Part shown: positions 47,501 to 58,003 of the stretch, one piece after another | Layout of the letters: each line of letters begins with the position of its first letter | Position numbering within the stretch: the stretch's first letter is position 1 | Assembly: GCF_000151315.2 (NCBI RefSeq) | Contig: NW_011887294.1 | Location: forward strand, 591,710-655,709 | Length of the DNA: 64,000 bases | Direction: 5' to 3' | DNA from: Capsaspora owczarzaki ATCC 30864 | Lineage: Eukaryota; Opisthokonta; Filasterea | The notes under the pieces: generated by a model | Database searches by the model: none | What the model was told of the DNA's origin: nothing | Seen by the model: only the letters and a program-made list of their open reading frames with translations | Program-made: the position numbers and the translations under genes

Positions 47501-49314
47501 TCCGACTTTCTCGGTGCTGTGTGCCGATTTGGTCCGCAGTTTGCGGGTGGCGAGCAGCACGACTCGCAAGAGCTGCTTGCCTTCCTTCTGGATGGCCTTC
47601 ACGAAGACCTCAATACAAAAGGCCTGACCAAGAACAACCAGCAGCTCATCACGCAGAGCGATGGCACGCGTGCGCTTGTTGCGGCCTTGCCAAACCGAGA
47701 CCAACAGGAAGAGGAGGACGAGGCTCGACGCAACATGCCGGTTGAGCTCCGTGCCGAGCGCGCCTGGCAGCGATACAAGCAACGGAACGACTCGGTCATT
47801 GTCGACATGTTCCAAGGATTGTTCAAGTCTTCCATTCAATGCGACGTTTGCCGCCACGCGTCCATCACATTCAGCCCCTTTATGTTCCTTTCGCTTCCGA
47901 TTCCCTTGGACAAGACCCACCCGACCTTGGCGGATTGCATTGAGTTGTTTACTCGAAGCGAGCGCATCGACGGCGAAAACCAATGGTTTTGCGAGCGCTG
48001 TCGGCAGCATCGAAGTGCCGTGAAATCGCTCCAATTGTGGAAGCTCCCGCCCGTGCTCCTCATCCACTTCAAGCGTTTTTATTACGACGGCCCATGGCGG
48101 GACAAGCTGCATCACTATGTTGAATTTCCTCTCGAGTAAGAACAGGCAGTGGTGGTGGTGGTGGGGTGGTGGTGTTCAAGAGCTTGTTGGTTTTGTTACC
48201 AGTGTTGTTGGAATCGGTTGGAGTCATGCTCCTGCTGGGGCGGTCCATTTGCTCAACCTTTGATTGGTGTTGCTCTCTTTGCAGTAATCTGGACATGAAC
48301 CCGCACGTCATTCACTCGGCTCGACGGCCCTCTACAGATGCGCGCATTCCAATTGCTCCGTACCATTTGTATGCCGTTTCGGTATGCACAGTGTTCGTGG
48401 CTGTGTTTGAGTTGCGCTGCTTTCCTTGTTTCAATTGATTGAGGCGATGCGAAAACAAACTGATTGCCGCGTCCTTGATTGTGGTTTCCAGCTGCCTCCT
48501 TATTGTACACTCATTTGTCTCATTTGTCTGATTTGTCTCATTTGTCGCGCTCTCCTTGAAACCAGAACCATGAAGGGACGATGGAAGGCGGACATTGTAA
48601 GCCCCAATTTATCCCCTACTCCCTTTTCCATACACAGACACAATCCGATCCGGATGCATTCCTTCGGATGCAAATGGATGCATTGATTTGCTTGTTGCCA
48701 ACAGAATGTGGCCTGATTTTTGAAACGTCGTTCGCCGATCGCGGTTCAGGCCGTTTTCGCACTCACTTCCGTTTATTACTTCTTTGCTCTCGCAGATATT
48801 GCCTCCTGTCGCAATCCAATATCCCGCCAGTGGTATCAATTTGATGACAGCGTCGTTCGCCGTCTCACTACGTCGGTCAAGGTGGGTAAATTTGGATGTT
48901 CACATTTCGATGCGAATTCGATTCGCAATTTCGACTTTGTTTTTCCTTCTTTTGGTTTGTTTTGTACTTTTTATTTTTTTATCTTTTTGGCAAATTGATG
49001 TTTGGCCCGTTGCCTCGGCCATTCTGTGCCCCTTCTTTCGAGCCGCCATGGACGTAGTCGATGGTTGGAAGACACTGGACTTGAATGAAGAGTTGGAGTG
49101 AGCGCTGCGAATGACGAATTTTTTTATTGATTATTTTTGTTGTTGTACTTTTTTTTTTTTTGGTTTTGTTTTGTTTATGACTCGCATTCTTGTGGGCTGG
49201 CCTCATGATCTTGTTCTCACCTTGTAGACTCGAGCGGCGTATGTGCTCTTCTACACGAATCTGGACTTTGACAAGTACGTGCACCGGCACTTGTTCGAGC
49301 CCTCAGCCGAATAA
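44535..49314 (+). CDS. USP8: Ubiquitin-specific protease USP8
   Basis: Six exons: 44535-45904, 46021-48135, 48285-48381, 48566-48596, 48796-48881 and 49228-49314; 1261 residues. The layout is that of USP8/UBPY. A USP8-dimer/MIT-like domain comes first (YTEALSVMTFDHERAYVLFL; about 30-145), then Ser-rich linkers, then a rhodanese domain (LITPQEFFQMMN, HLAVLDMRS, LKNHLRYLSGGISTWQTLYP; about 370-510). A Glu/Arg-rich coiled coil (about 575-690) precedes the catalytic USP domain. The Cys box is GLRNLGNTCFMNSMLQCL (nucleophile near residue 888). QFAGGEQHDSQELLAFLLDG follows, two CxxC pairs form the zinc knuckle, and the His box is EGTMEGGHY (about 1204). USP8 removes ubiquitin from receptors and ESCRT-0 at endosomes. 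Exon 4 is only 31 nt and encodes the His box. Confidence 0.95.
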
Positions 49315-49813
49315 CCGATTGAGAGCAACTGCGTGGATTGTTGATTGTTTATTGGTTGGCGCTGTGGACAATTTTAGCACCATTGAAGTGATATTCTTTG
49401 TCAATCTGCAGTGCATCCTTTTCATTACGATGCCATGGTGACTGTTCGTCGGGTTGTGTTTGTGTTTGTGTTTGTTTTCTCCGATTCATTTCGCACCTTG
49501 TTTTTGACAAGACGCGACGTGCCCTCGCCTTCCCTTCGCCATACCGCCTGCGTCTTGCTTCTTTGGGTGGCATGACGCACACTGCGATCGTTTGCCGAAA
49601 CACAGTGAAGGGTTTTCGCGTTGGAAAGACTTCAGTAAAGCCGGAGGTGTGAGCAACTGTTGGTAGATCTCGATTCTTTTCGGCCTTCCGGAGATTTTGC
49701 TTTGCCTTTTTCATCTGGCCCGGGCAATGCAGATGGGCGCCTTCTGGTTTTACTTTGATGGACAAGACTACAGCTCGGCCACGATCCACAAGGATTCAGA
49801 TGGCCCAAAATGA
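49048..49813 (+). other. Candidate small four-exon gene starting inside the last USP8 intron
   Basis: I do not recognise this product. A start codon in a near-ideal context (GCCGCCATGG) at 49048 opens MDVVDGWKTLDLNEEL, ending at a GTGAGC donor (49098). In-phase exons could follow at 49412-49437, 49606-49646 and 49733-49813, the last reading MGAFWFYFDGQDYSSATIHK and stopping at TGA. The joined product is 65 residues. Each exon is flanked by AG and GT, and codon use in the first and last resembles neighbouring genes. The first exon lies in USP8 intron 5 and the first intron would contain the USP8 terminal exon, so the two transcripts would be interleaved on the same strand. It may instead be an alternative USP8 3' end or chance. 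Confidence 0.3.
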
Positions 49814-49889
49814 ATCAAATGAATGGATCACTCATTCTTTTTTTTTTTTCTTCTTTTTTTTTCCTGATTTTTTTTTCAACTTCTCGTAG

Positions 49890-50393
49890 GCTGTGTGCGC
49901 AAGTCTGCCCTTGCTGTTGGACTGTGCTGCTCCTCCCATCGGTAAGGCGCGTTTGCGCATGTTTTCGTACACCTCGTGTTGCGGTGTGAAGAAGCGATGC
50001 AAGGACCGCATGTGTCGCCTTGTGACGGCTCGGGGGCTTGGGTCTCGTTCTGTCATATGCTGATGCTTTCCCCCCCCCACCTCGCTTTGGGGCTTCGCGG
50101 CTGGTGTTTGAGTATGGATCGATGATGCGGCTCTTCATCCGACAGCCCTGAGCTTCGTGCCGCCTAGCAGTTCGAGGGATGCGGACAGACGTGTGTCAAT
50201 GACGTTTGGCTGTTTTTGGTTTTCTACTTTTTTTTTCGCTTCCTTGCTGGGTGCTCTCTCGCTTCCAGTGCATGATAGTGATTCGATCATGGCCGTATCG
50301 CTCCTTTGCTGGTGTGATCGCTGTGGTGCTTGCTTGGGGAAGGCAGCAAGCCGAGCAACAGCCGCCAAACCCCAAATAAAGGGATTGCCGCTG

Positions 50394-50432
<39 letters not shown>

Positions 50433-51550
50433 AGAACAGAGACATCAAAACAAATCTGCCGTCACCTCGTTTCGCGATGATCTCTGGTGTTGACTAATGA
50501 AGGTTGAAGGGTCGAATTTTTCAATTGTCCTGCATTACGCCATCTACACCTGTTTGCTGTTGGAGCTTGCCTCGAATTTCCCCGAGTTCCAAGTCGGCGT
50601 GTGTGGGGTGGAATGGAGGATCCGGCGTGAATTGAACTGGCGACTTTTTTATTCGCGGTTTGCCTTTGCTAAGACACTCTCTCCCAAAAACAATCTCATC
50701 GTTAAGATGTTGAATTCGGCGAGCGATGGTTGCGTGTTGCTATTGGTTGTGATGTGTCATATCGAGAAGCGGGGGGGGCGGGATGTGTGTTTCTGATATT
50801 TTTTTACTTTAACTTTTGCTTTGACACTTTTTTTTTGTATTATTTTGGACGTGTGTTGGCGTTGATCTGCGCTGACAGTTTTCGCGGCTTTTTTTTTTCT
50901 CCCTCTCTCCCTCTCTCCCTCTCTTTTTCTCTCTTGTTTGAATGCTGTCAACGAGGCGCTGCTGTCTTTCTATTGAACGCGGATGAGCTCGGGCTCCTTT
51001 TCTTTGCTTCAATTCGTTTTTCTACTTTGTATCGCGCTACGCATGTACCCTTCAAATCATTGGCATTCCTCGGGCGCATTTCTTCGCTGCATATTGCTGC
51101 TTCACCAGTCATTTTTCTTGATCGAGTCAACCAGTTGTAAAGCGAACCCAACCAAAACAACATTTGATGGGCGTTCCTCAATTCCCCAAACACACACACA
51201 CACACACACACACTCGTTTCGCTTTGCCCACCTCCGCCGATCTACCTAGAGATTCTCTTGGGTAAAAGCGCTCGCTGATACGTGCAATGCGCATCGGCAA
51301 CGCTGCGGGCTGGCGGTCTGTCTGGACGTCAAAATTTGAATGCGGATTCGATCGATCCCGAACATTCCTTCCCCCCCCCACACACACACACAAACGCCTT
51401 CCTTGCAGAAGATCAACCAGCATGTGGCGCACGTCATCGTGGAAGCTCGTCACGAGTGGATGCTGCGTGCGGGGACGCCCGTTGGAGTCTGCAATGCTCC
51501 CAAGCTTGTCAAACTGATTAGTCCCGAAACGCCAGTTGTCACACTTTCGG
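49890..51550 (+). other. Unresolved plus-strand stretch with several exon-like segments
   Basis: Segments bounded by T-rich acceptors and GT donors include 49890-49941 (AVCASLPLLLDCAAPPI), 50146-50190 (LSFVPPSSSRDADR), 50269 to about 50390 (HDSDSIMAVSLLCWCDRCG) and 51409 to about 51550 (KINQHVAHVIVEARHEWMLR, then AGTPVGVCNAPKLVKLISPE). The first three join in one frame. No start codon, stop codon or family could be fixed, and a 37-base T run and much low-complexity DNA intervene. It may be one multi-exon gene with an exon upstream, or a decayed one. The 51409 segment looks the most convincingly coding. Confidence 0.3.
50395..50431. repeat. 37-base poly-T run
   Basis: An uninterrupted T homopolymer that directly follows an exon-like segment and an AATAAA at 50375. 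It is the longest homopolymer in the window, and its length is prone to sequencing error. Confidence 0.95.
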
Positions 51551-51866
51551 GGTTTTTCTTCAAGCATTATTTTGTATTTTCTTTTTTTTTTTTGCCGCCC
51601 CGCCCCCCCCCCCGCTCTCTACACCGCCAAATCCATCTTTACTTTTGAGAGTGGCAATGAGAGGGTGGGTTGTCCTTCCTTGTTTGCACGAACGTCGTGT
51701 GGGTGGTCGTCCCACACATGTTTTGCTCTGTGTCATGCAGATTTGGATGCGTTTTCCTCCCATTCTGCATTTTTTTTTTTTTCGTCGATCGATTCCGCTC
51801 AGATCGATTGTTTGGTACAGAATTTGGTTTTTTGATACATCATCGCGGCTTTATTTTGATTTTATC

Positions 51867-51899
<33 letters not shown>

Positions 51900-52161
51900 T
51901 TCTTCTTCTTCTTCTTCTTCTTCTTCTTCTTCAACATTTGCTTGTGTGACCATCTACTTGTTCGTTGTGCGAAGAAAACTCACGCTTCGGTGTGACACTC
52001 TTGGGTGTGTTCGCACTTTTTGGTACTGATTGTGACAGACTTTTTCAAACTTTTGCCAATTCGGGTCATATCGAACGTTTCTCGAAGCCGCCCGCTCCTC
52101 CCGCTAGCACTCTTCCTGTACCGCACAAAGTCCTTCGCAATACGCACCCCCCAAAAATTTC
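51551..52161. other. 5' flank of the Tribbles-like gene
   Basis: The region is pyrimidine-rich, with T and C runs at 51580-51615, a T run at about 51768-51782 and a triplet repeat at 51866-51933. No coding segment is supported. It probably contains the promoter and 5' UTR of the pseudokinase gene. Confidence 0.5.
51866..51933. repeat. (ATC)n passing into (TTC)n microsatellite
   Basis: About eleven ATC triplets run directly into about eleven TTC triplets, upstream of the pseudokinase start codon. Confidence 0.9.
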
Positions 52162-53712
52162 ATGATGGCAAGCTCCAACTTTGCCCCCGCGATGCAGACT
52201 GTTTTGGTGGACACGCCGCCACAGCAAGGCCAAAGCCGATCTGTTCTGCTGCAACCGGCGAGTGCCGTGTCGGCCAGTGCGTCGCCCACACAACTGAAAA
52301 ACAGGCGATGCTTGCGAGTGGATCCGATAGCTGCTGCGCGCCGCGGCGAGGCGTCTGCATCGAGCGCGACCGCTGGCACACCCACCGGCTCTCTTGCGCG
52401 CACACGGCGTCGCGTTGTCATGGAGGACCCCGATGATCATAGCAATCCGGCGTCTCCCGTTAGTCCAGTTACTGCAAATGGCACTTTCGCCGACTTGGGG
52501 CAACCAGATTCCAGCGTGACTGCCCCTGAGCTGCAGCAACACCAACAGCAACAGCCCGAACACCTCGAGCACCTCGACCAACTAGACGCCCAACCAAGCC
52601 AATTGCACGAGCAACCACCACCACCACCACAACAACAACAACCATGCTCGCCGCAACAAGAACTTGCAATGACGGTTTGCGATGGCAGCTCGGCCACACG
52701 AGTTCGGGTTGGGTCTGTCGTTCTAGAGGAGGAAGTCCCCAACCAGGCGCGCGACTATCCATCCACGCGCTGTGTGGGCTACTGGGCAGCCGACCCCGAC
52801 TACCATGTTCTGATCAGAATTATTCCCAAGGCAACGGCGCCCGTCGCAAAGCTCGCCAGCGAAGTTGCCGTGTCGCTGCAACTCGCGGACGTTCCTGGCG
52901 TGGTGCATCTTGTTGACTGCTTTGAAGATGCCGACAACCACTATTTGGTGCAAGAACACTGCCCCGACCCCCGCGCAACAAGCTTGCTCGACTTTGTCAT
53001 GCAAAACGGCCGTCTGCACGAGTGGGTTGCGCTCGAGCTGTTTGAGCGCATTCTCCAGACGGTTTCAGACGTGCACGAGCGTGGAGTCGCGCTGTGCAAC
53101 CTCTCGCTCGACGCCTTTGTTTTGGTGCCAGAACAGTGGGATCCCGAGCAGCCCTGGCTTTCAAGTGCCGACGCTCAACCGATCTCCCATCCCAAAATGG
53201 GCCCCGACCATCGACCAACCGTGGGCCTGCGTCCCATCTTCCACGACCTTTGCGCGGCAATGCTGGCTCAACCCGACACCCTCCTGTGCGAGCCGTTTGG
53301 TGCCGCCGCGTACATGAGCCCGGACATTTTCGCCTGCCGCCCATACAGCCCGATGGCAAGCGACGCATGGGCTCTTGGCGTCATCCTGTTTGCGCTGGTC
53401 ACCGGAGGCTTCCCTTTCAATTCCGCCGTCCCGCCCATGCTCGTCAATGACGCTCGCCGAGGCCATTTTTCAACCATCAACGGCTTGTCTGCTGGTGTCC
53501 AGCACCTCGTGCACGCTCTGCTCAACCCGGTTGCCGCTCGCCGTGCAACTGTTGCTGAAGCGCTTGCGATGGTCCAAGAACTGCGGCAGACTTGCTTCAT
53601 CATGCAGCAGTCTCACGGTGCTCTCTACCAACTCAACGGCGCCAGCATGCCGGGCAGCAGTGTGCTTTCTTCCGCTTTTGTGCGTTCGGGCGTTACAACA
53701 GCCTGTTGGTAA
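52162..53712 (+). CDS. Tribbles-like pseudokinase
   Basis: Single exon, 516 residues; a second ATG follows immediately. The first 190 residues are low-complexity (Gln, Pro, Ser). A kinase fold spans about 205-475. Key catalytic residues are absent. The beta-3 segment is YHVLIRIIPK, with Arg at the usual Lys position. The catalytic loop is HERGVALCNLSLDAFVL, where HRD is replaced by LCN. No DFG is found. The back half is well preserved: GAAAYMSPDIFACRPYSPMA, then SDAWALGVILFALVTGGFPF, RRGHFSTINGLSAG and VQHLVHALLNPVAARRATVA. This closely parallels Tribbles proteins (AYVSPE, DVWSLGVMLYTLLVGRYPF, RRGQF). Tribbles act as scaffolds that bring substrates to the COP1 ubiquitin ligase. The typical C-terminal COP1 and MEK1 motifs are not evident, so the partner is unknown. 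Assignment to Tribbles rather than another CAMK-like pseudokinase is likely, not certain. Confidence 0.8.
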   Translation: MMASSNFAPAMQTVLVDTPPQQGQSRSVLLQPASAVSASASPTQLKNRRCLRVDPIAAARRGEASASSATAGTPTGSLARTRRRVVMEDPDDHSNPASPVSPVTANGTFADLGQPDSSVTAPELQQHQQQQPEHLEHLDQLDAQPSQLHEQPPPPPQQQQPCSPQQELAMTVCDGSSATRVRVGSVVLEEEVPNQARDYPSTRCVGYWAADPDYHVLIRIIPKATAPVAKLASEVAVSLQLADVPGVVHLVDCFEDADNHYLVQEHCPDPRATSLLDFVMQNGRLHEWVALELFERILQTVSDVHERGVALCNLSLDAFVLVPEQWDPEQPWLSSADAQPISHPKMGPDHRPTVGLRPIFHDLCAAMLAQPDTLLCEPFGAAAYMSPDIFACRPYSPMASDAWALGVILFALVTGGFPFNSAVPPMLVNDARRGHFSTINGLSAGVQHLVHALLNPVAARRATVAEALAMVQELRQTCFIMQQSHGALYQLNGASMPGSSVLSSAFVRSGVTTACW

Positions 53713-54082
53713 CAAGCGCTACCCTCTCCCACCCATCCACTCTGTGCTATCTTTGTGTAGTAGTCCTCCGATTTCGATTTCCTCCATTGTTATTTCTTCT
53801 TCTTCTCCTCCTCCTCCTCCTCCTCTCTCGTGCTTTCGCTTGTTATTGCCTATCCCCCCCCCCCTTCCTCGTTTTTCAGTTTGTTAGTGAAACTTTCGAT
53901 CGTGAAACCTTTTCGTTGTGAATAAAAATCCAAAAGGTTTGAAGTTGAAGTTTCAACCCGCCAATCCGACCCAGACGTCGATTTCTGTTGACTTCAAACG
54001 AACTCGGCAAAATAGGATACGTTTGCCATTGAATATTGAATGCAACAACAAGGCTCACTTCTCGTTCTTTGCTGGTTGAAGA
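53713..54082 (+). other. 3' flank of the pseudokinase gene with AATAAA
   Basis: The region is pyrimidine-rich (TCC repeats near 53800-53825) and contains AATAAA at 53921-53926, 209 bp after the stop codon, a plausible polyadenylation signal. The remaining bases up to 54082 are the probable promoter and 5' UTR of the methyltransferase gene. Confidence 0.45.
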
Positions 54083-54347
54083 ATGAAGCACCGCGTTGGC
54101 TCGGTCGGCAAAGGCAAAGGAGCGTCGTCAGCTGCTGCTGCTGCTGCTGCTCGCTCGAGCGCCCGTGCCTCGCCGCTGGATGTGGCCAAGGACCAGTTCC
54201 TTGAGATTCTCGCAGGGCTGTCCACTGCGGGCGGCGCGGACTCGGACGACAGCAACGAGCTGCTCCTCGCGTTTGAGGACTTTGCCACAGACACGCTCAA
54301 CGGAATGCTCCACGCTGACGACCACGATGGCGATGATGATGCTGACA

Positions 54348-54379
<32 letters not shown>

Positions 54380-55458
54380 GAAGATGCCGAGGCCCAAGAC
54401 AAGGCCAGCACAATCGCTCCGTACGTGAAACAAAACGTTACTGAAAAGAAAAAAAAAAAAAAAAAGGCAAAAGATTCATTGTTTCAGTCCTTTCAATTCG
54501 CAACAGATGATCCTTTTCATACTGGACGTCAACAGCGTCAAAATTTGTGATGCTGTGGTCTGACTCATTTTTGTGTGATGTTGTCGGGTTTTGTGTGCGT
54601 TTTGCTTGCGTCTTTGCTTGCTTTTTGTTTTTGCGCAGGGGAAATCCGCGCCACGCCCGACGCATGCTGCGAACAATTGCGGGCGAACTGCGCGAGCGCG
54701 TGCCGTTCGAGGCGCAGGCTCCCGGCGAAAAGATTGTCTTCCCTCAGAAGGGCGAGTTTGCAGGCTGTGACGCGTCCAACTCGGTGCACGTCGACGCCTT
54801 CCTGTACGACGATGATGCCGTCGACCAGCTTGTCGATGCCGGCAAACTCTCGCGCTCGTACTGCACAAAGTGCGGCTCGCAAGACACGCGAGAGCTGACT
54901 TTTGTGTCGCACTCAATTTCGCATTCGCAGGCACGCTTCATCTTTCGAGATGCTTTGCCGCCGCTCGACTCGAGCACCACCGTTGTCGATGTCGGCTCGC
55001 GCCTCGGCGCGCTGCTGTATGCCGGCTACCTGTACTGCCCGAGCGCGCGCTTTGTTGGTGTGGAGATGAGCGACTACTTTTGCAAGCTGCAAGAGGAGAT
55101 TATTGCCAAGCATTCCTTTGGCGATCGCATCAACATTGTCTGTGCCGACGTCCGAAGCCAGGGCGAGCTGCTCAAAAAGGCCGACGTCGTGCTGCTCAAC
55201 AACGTCTTCCAGTTCTTTGTGGACGAAGCCGGGCAGCAGGCCATCTGGCGTTTCCTGCGCGAGTCCATTCGCAAGAAGGGCGCGCTCGTCATCTCCGTTC
55301 CCTCCCTTCAAGAGGCTTTGGAGCAGGCCGGCTTGGCTGGCGACAAGATTCTGGATGGCTGGCTCGAAAAGGTCGAGCTTGCCTATCCTCTCAACGACGA
55401 TGGCGATCCAGATGAAGAGAGCGATGCGCTGAACGTGCACATGTACACCGTGTTGTAA
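54083..55458 (+). CDS. Uncharacterised class I SAM-dependent methyltransferase
   Basis: Two exons, 54083-54420 and 54639-55458, with the intron splitting a Pro codon; 385 residues. The first 110 residues carry an Ala/Ser-rich start and a strongly acidic Asp run. The second part begins GNPRHARRMLRTIAGELRER, followed by a CxxC (YCTKCGSQ, about residue 186) and SHSISHSQARFIF. A Rossmann-type SAM site follows: VVDVGSRLGALLYAGYLYCP (motif I), RFVGVEMSDYFCKLQEE (acidic end of strand 2, Glu), NIVCADV and VVLLNNVFQFF (motif IV region). The C-terminus is HMYTVL. No specific family or substrate can be named from sequence. The paired Cys before the domain hints at a small metal site or structural loop. 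Confidence 0.8.
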
Positions 55459-55601
55459 AAAAAAAAAAAAAAAAAAATGTGGTGGTTGTTGTTGTTGTTG
55501 GCAAAAAGAAATGAACGTGTTTCAAGTGCCATTTTCTTTTACATGTCTTACATGTTCTCAGTCTTCGCTTTTGTGTATGAGCGATTGACCGCGCACAAAG
55601 C

Positions 55602-57463
55602 ATGTTGTTGTTGACAGAGCTGCTTGTCGCCGTTGCCTGCGTTCTGGCGTGTTTGCTACTGTACGTGCGTCAGAGGCCGCCTCGCCGCCCACCAAGCCCG
55701 ACCGACGCTGCTCCGAAAGCGAAAGCGGCTGCGCTCTTGTCGCCCGTAGCAGCGACCCAGCAGCAGCAGCAGCAGCGCCGGCCTGCAGCCTCAAGCAGCC
55801 CAAGCACGAGCGAGCAGCCCAATCTGGAACAAAAGCCCGCTCCTCCTCCTCCATCCGCGCCACCGCGCGTGTCGGGCGGCTACTGGTACTTTGGCCATGC
55901 ATTCGCACTGGCATTCAATCCCGTGGCGTTCTGGCAGGCGTGCCGTGAGGAGGTTTGTCGAGTCTTCTGCGTTGCTGATTTTTGATCTGCAGCAAATTTT
56001 CACTCACTGGTGGTGTTTTGTCTACAACCTCACACAGTATGGACCGGTGTTCTCATGCACAGTGATGGGCAAACCATACACCTTCCTGTCGGACGACGAC
56101 GGCCCGCGGTTCTTCTTGAACGTGCCGCCAAGCAGTTTGGCACCCGCCACGCTTTCGGATGATCCGGCGCGGAGCTTCTTCCCAGCCTACTTTTTCGCGG
56201 CGGCCACATCCGAAGCACGCGATTGGATGCACACGGCGTTGGCCGAGTACTCACGGCGCCCGACATTTCCGGCGGTGGTGCAAGAGTGCGTTGAGGGCTT
56301 GGACGAATTCTGGGACAAGATGGGCTCCCACGGCGAGCTCCGGTTGTTTGACACGATGGAAGAAGCTGCGTTTCGAGTGGCAACCATTGCATACGGTGGC
56401 CGCGAGCTCCAGGGAGAGTTCTTCCACGAGTGGAAGTCGTACTTTGTCGACACGGACCTTCAGTCTGGCTTCCTGACTGGCAAGACGCAAATGTTTGATC
56501 CACGTCTCTGGTGGCGCAGGTCGATGGTTTTCAACGGGCTCGAGCGGCTTCTTGAGAGGGTGAGTAGGAGACGAGAGAAGTATGTGGCGAGCTGCAATGT
56601 CGTCGCTCAATCTGAACGTCCACGCATTGTCACGCATTCATTTTCCCCCATGAACCGTCGTCTAGATTGTTGAGCGACGACTTCTTGAAGGCGGTGACCT
56701 CGGTGGAGACTACATTGCCTTGCTGATACGGCAAGCACAGCACGAAAGTCAAAGTGCCGACTCGGTCGCCTCGACTGTGCCACAACGCGTTTTGGCGCGC
56801 CTGTTTATGACCGTCTCGGATGCGTTTATGAATGCGTATATTCATGCCGCGTGGACGTTGGTGCATGTCTTGTCCACGCCCGCGCTCACGTAAGTTTCTT
56901 TTTTTTTCTTCTTCTTTTTTTTGTTTGTTTTGTTTTGTTTTGTTTGTTTGTTTGTTTGTTTTTCTTCGTTGTTGTTGATGTTCAAACCCGTCACGGTCAA
57001 AACAATCGCTCACACATTGGCGCCGCTCGTTGACGCCGGTTTTGTCTTGTGCTTTCCACCATCATGTCACAGCTATCATGTCGCAGCCGAGATTGAGAAT
57101 GCTGGAAAATCGACCACTGGCGCCCCGGCAGCGACCGGCCTGATCCATAGCTTGCCCCTCGTCGACGCCAGCATCGAAGAAATGCTCCGGCTGAGCACGT
57201 CCGGCGTTACGATTCGCACGTTAAGCCAAGCCGTGCCTTATGGCGCGTTTCTCATTCCCGCAGGTCACACGGTCGCTACGACAGCCTTCTTCCGCCACCA
57301 CAATGCCGAAATCTATCCTTCGCCGGCGCAGTTCAATCCTCTGCGCTTTTTGCCATCAAACTTTTCCTTGCCGTCCCCAAAGTCGCCAACCTCTCCAGGA
57401 ATGCGGCCCTCGTCGCCCCCGTTGCTTCATCTGCACCATCCGCATGTTGAGCATCCAGCAGCG

Positions 57464-57494
<31 letters not shown>

Positions 57495-58003
57495 CGACAC
57501 ACATTACAAGAGATGGCTCTGTGGTTCTCGAGCGGCCGCCCCTCGCTCCCTCAACGACTGGCATGCAGACAAGCCAGCTCGTCGACACGAGCGAAGAAGA
57601 GCTGAGCGCCGATGAAGGTAGCGATGCCGGCGAGCCATCGACCGCTCCAACTCCTCGCGCCCAACAAGGACTGGGCCATCCACAACGCACCGTCGTCGCA
57701 GACAGCTCCTCCACTCGAGACGCTGCCAGTGCTTCCTCGGCGCCACCCCCTCAGCGTGCTGTGCCCGATTCCGCCATTGCGGAACTGCCGTACACGAACA
57801 TACCGTTTAACGGGCGCTACTGCGCGTGTGTCGGCCGCATGTACATGACCACCTTTACAAAAGTGCTGCTGTCGGTCGCGATCACTCGGTTTGAGCTGTC
57901 CTTTGCTGGCGAGCCGCCCGCCATTCCCAACAGCTGTCTCACCGTTGTAACAAAGCCCTCTCGCGATTGCTTGTTGCGATATCAGAGTCGCGAGGCGTTG
58001 TAA
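55602..58003 (+). CDS. Divergent cytochrome P450 (CYP51/CYP7-8-like) with His-rich insert
   Basis: Four exons: 55602-55952, 56038-56559, 56666-56889 and 57073-58003; 675 residues, against about 500 usual. The N-terminus MLLLTELLVAVACVLACLLL anchors it in the ER membrane. YGPVFSCTVMGKPYTFL is close to the CYP51 N-terminal strands. The I-helix region NAYIHAAWTLVHVL lacks the usual acid-alcohol Thr pair and resembles CYP7/CYP8 enzymes. The K-helix is SIEEMLRLSTSGVTIRT with the ExxR (EMLR, about 400). The PxRF element is FNPLRFLPS. About 110 residues of Ser/Pro/His-rich insert follow, including a His run (57465-57490), before the heme loop IPFNGRYCACVGRM. There the invariant Gly and Arg of FxxGxRxCxG are replaced (F-N-G-R-Y-C-A-C-V-G), leaving the second Cys as heme ligand candidate. 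Function may be sterol- or lipid-related or lost. Confidence 0.85.
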
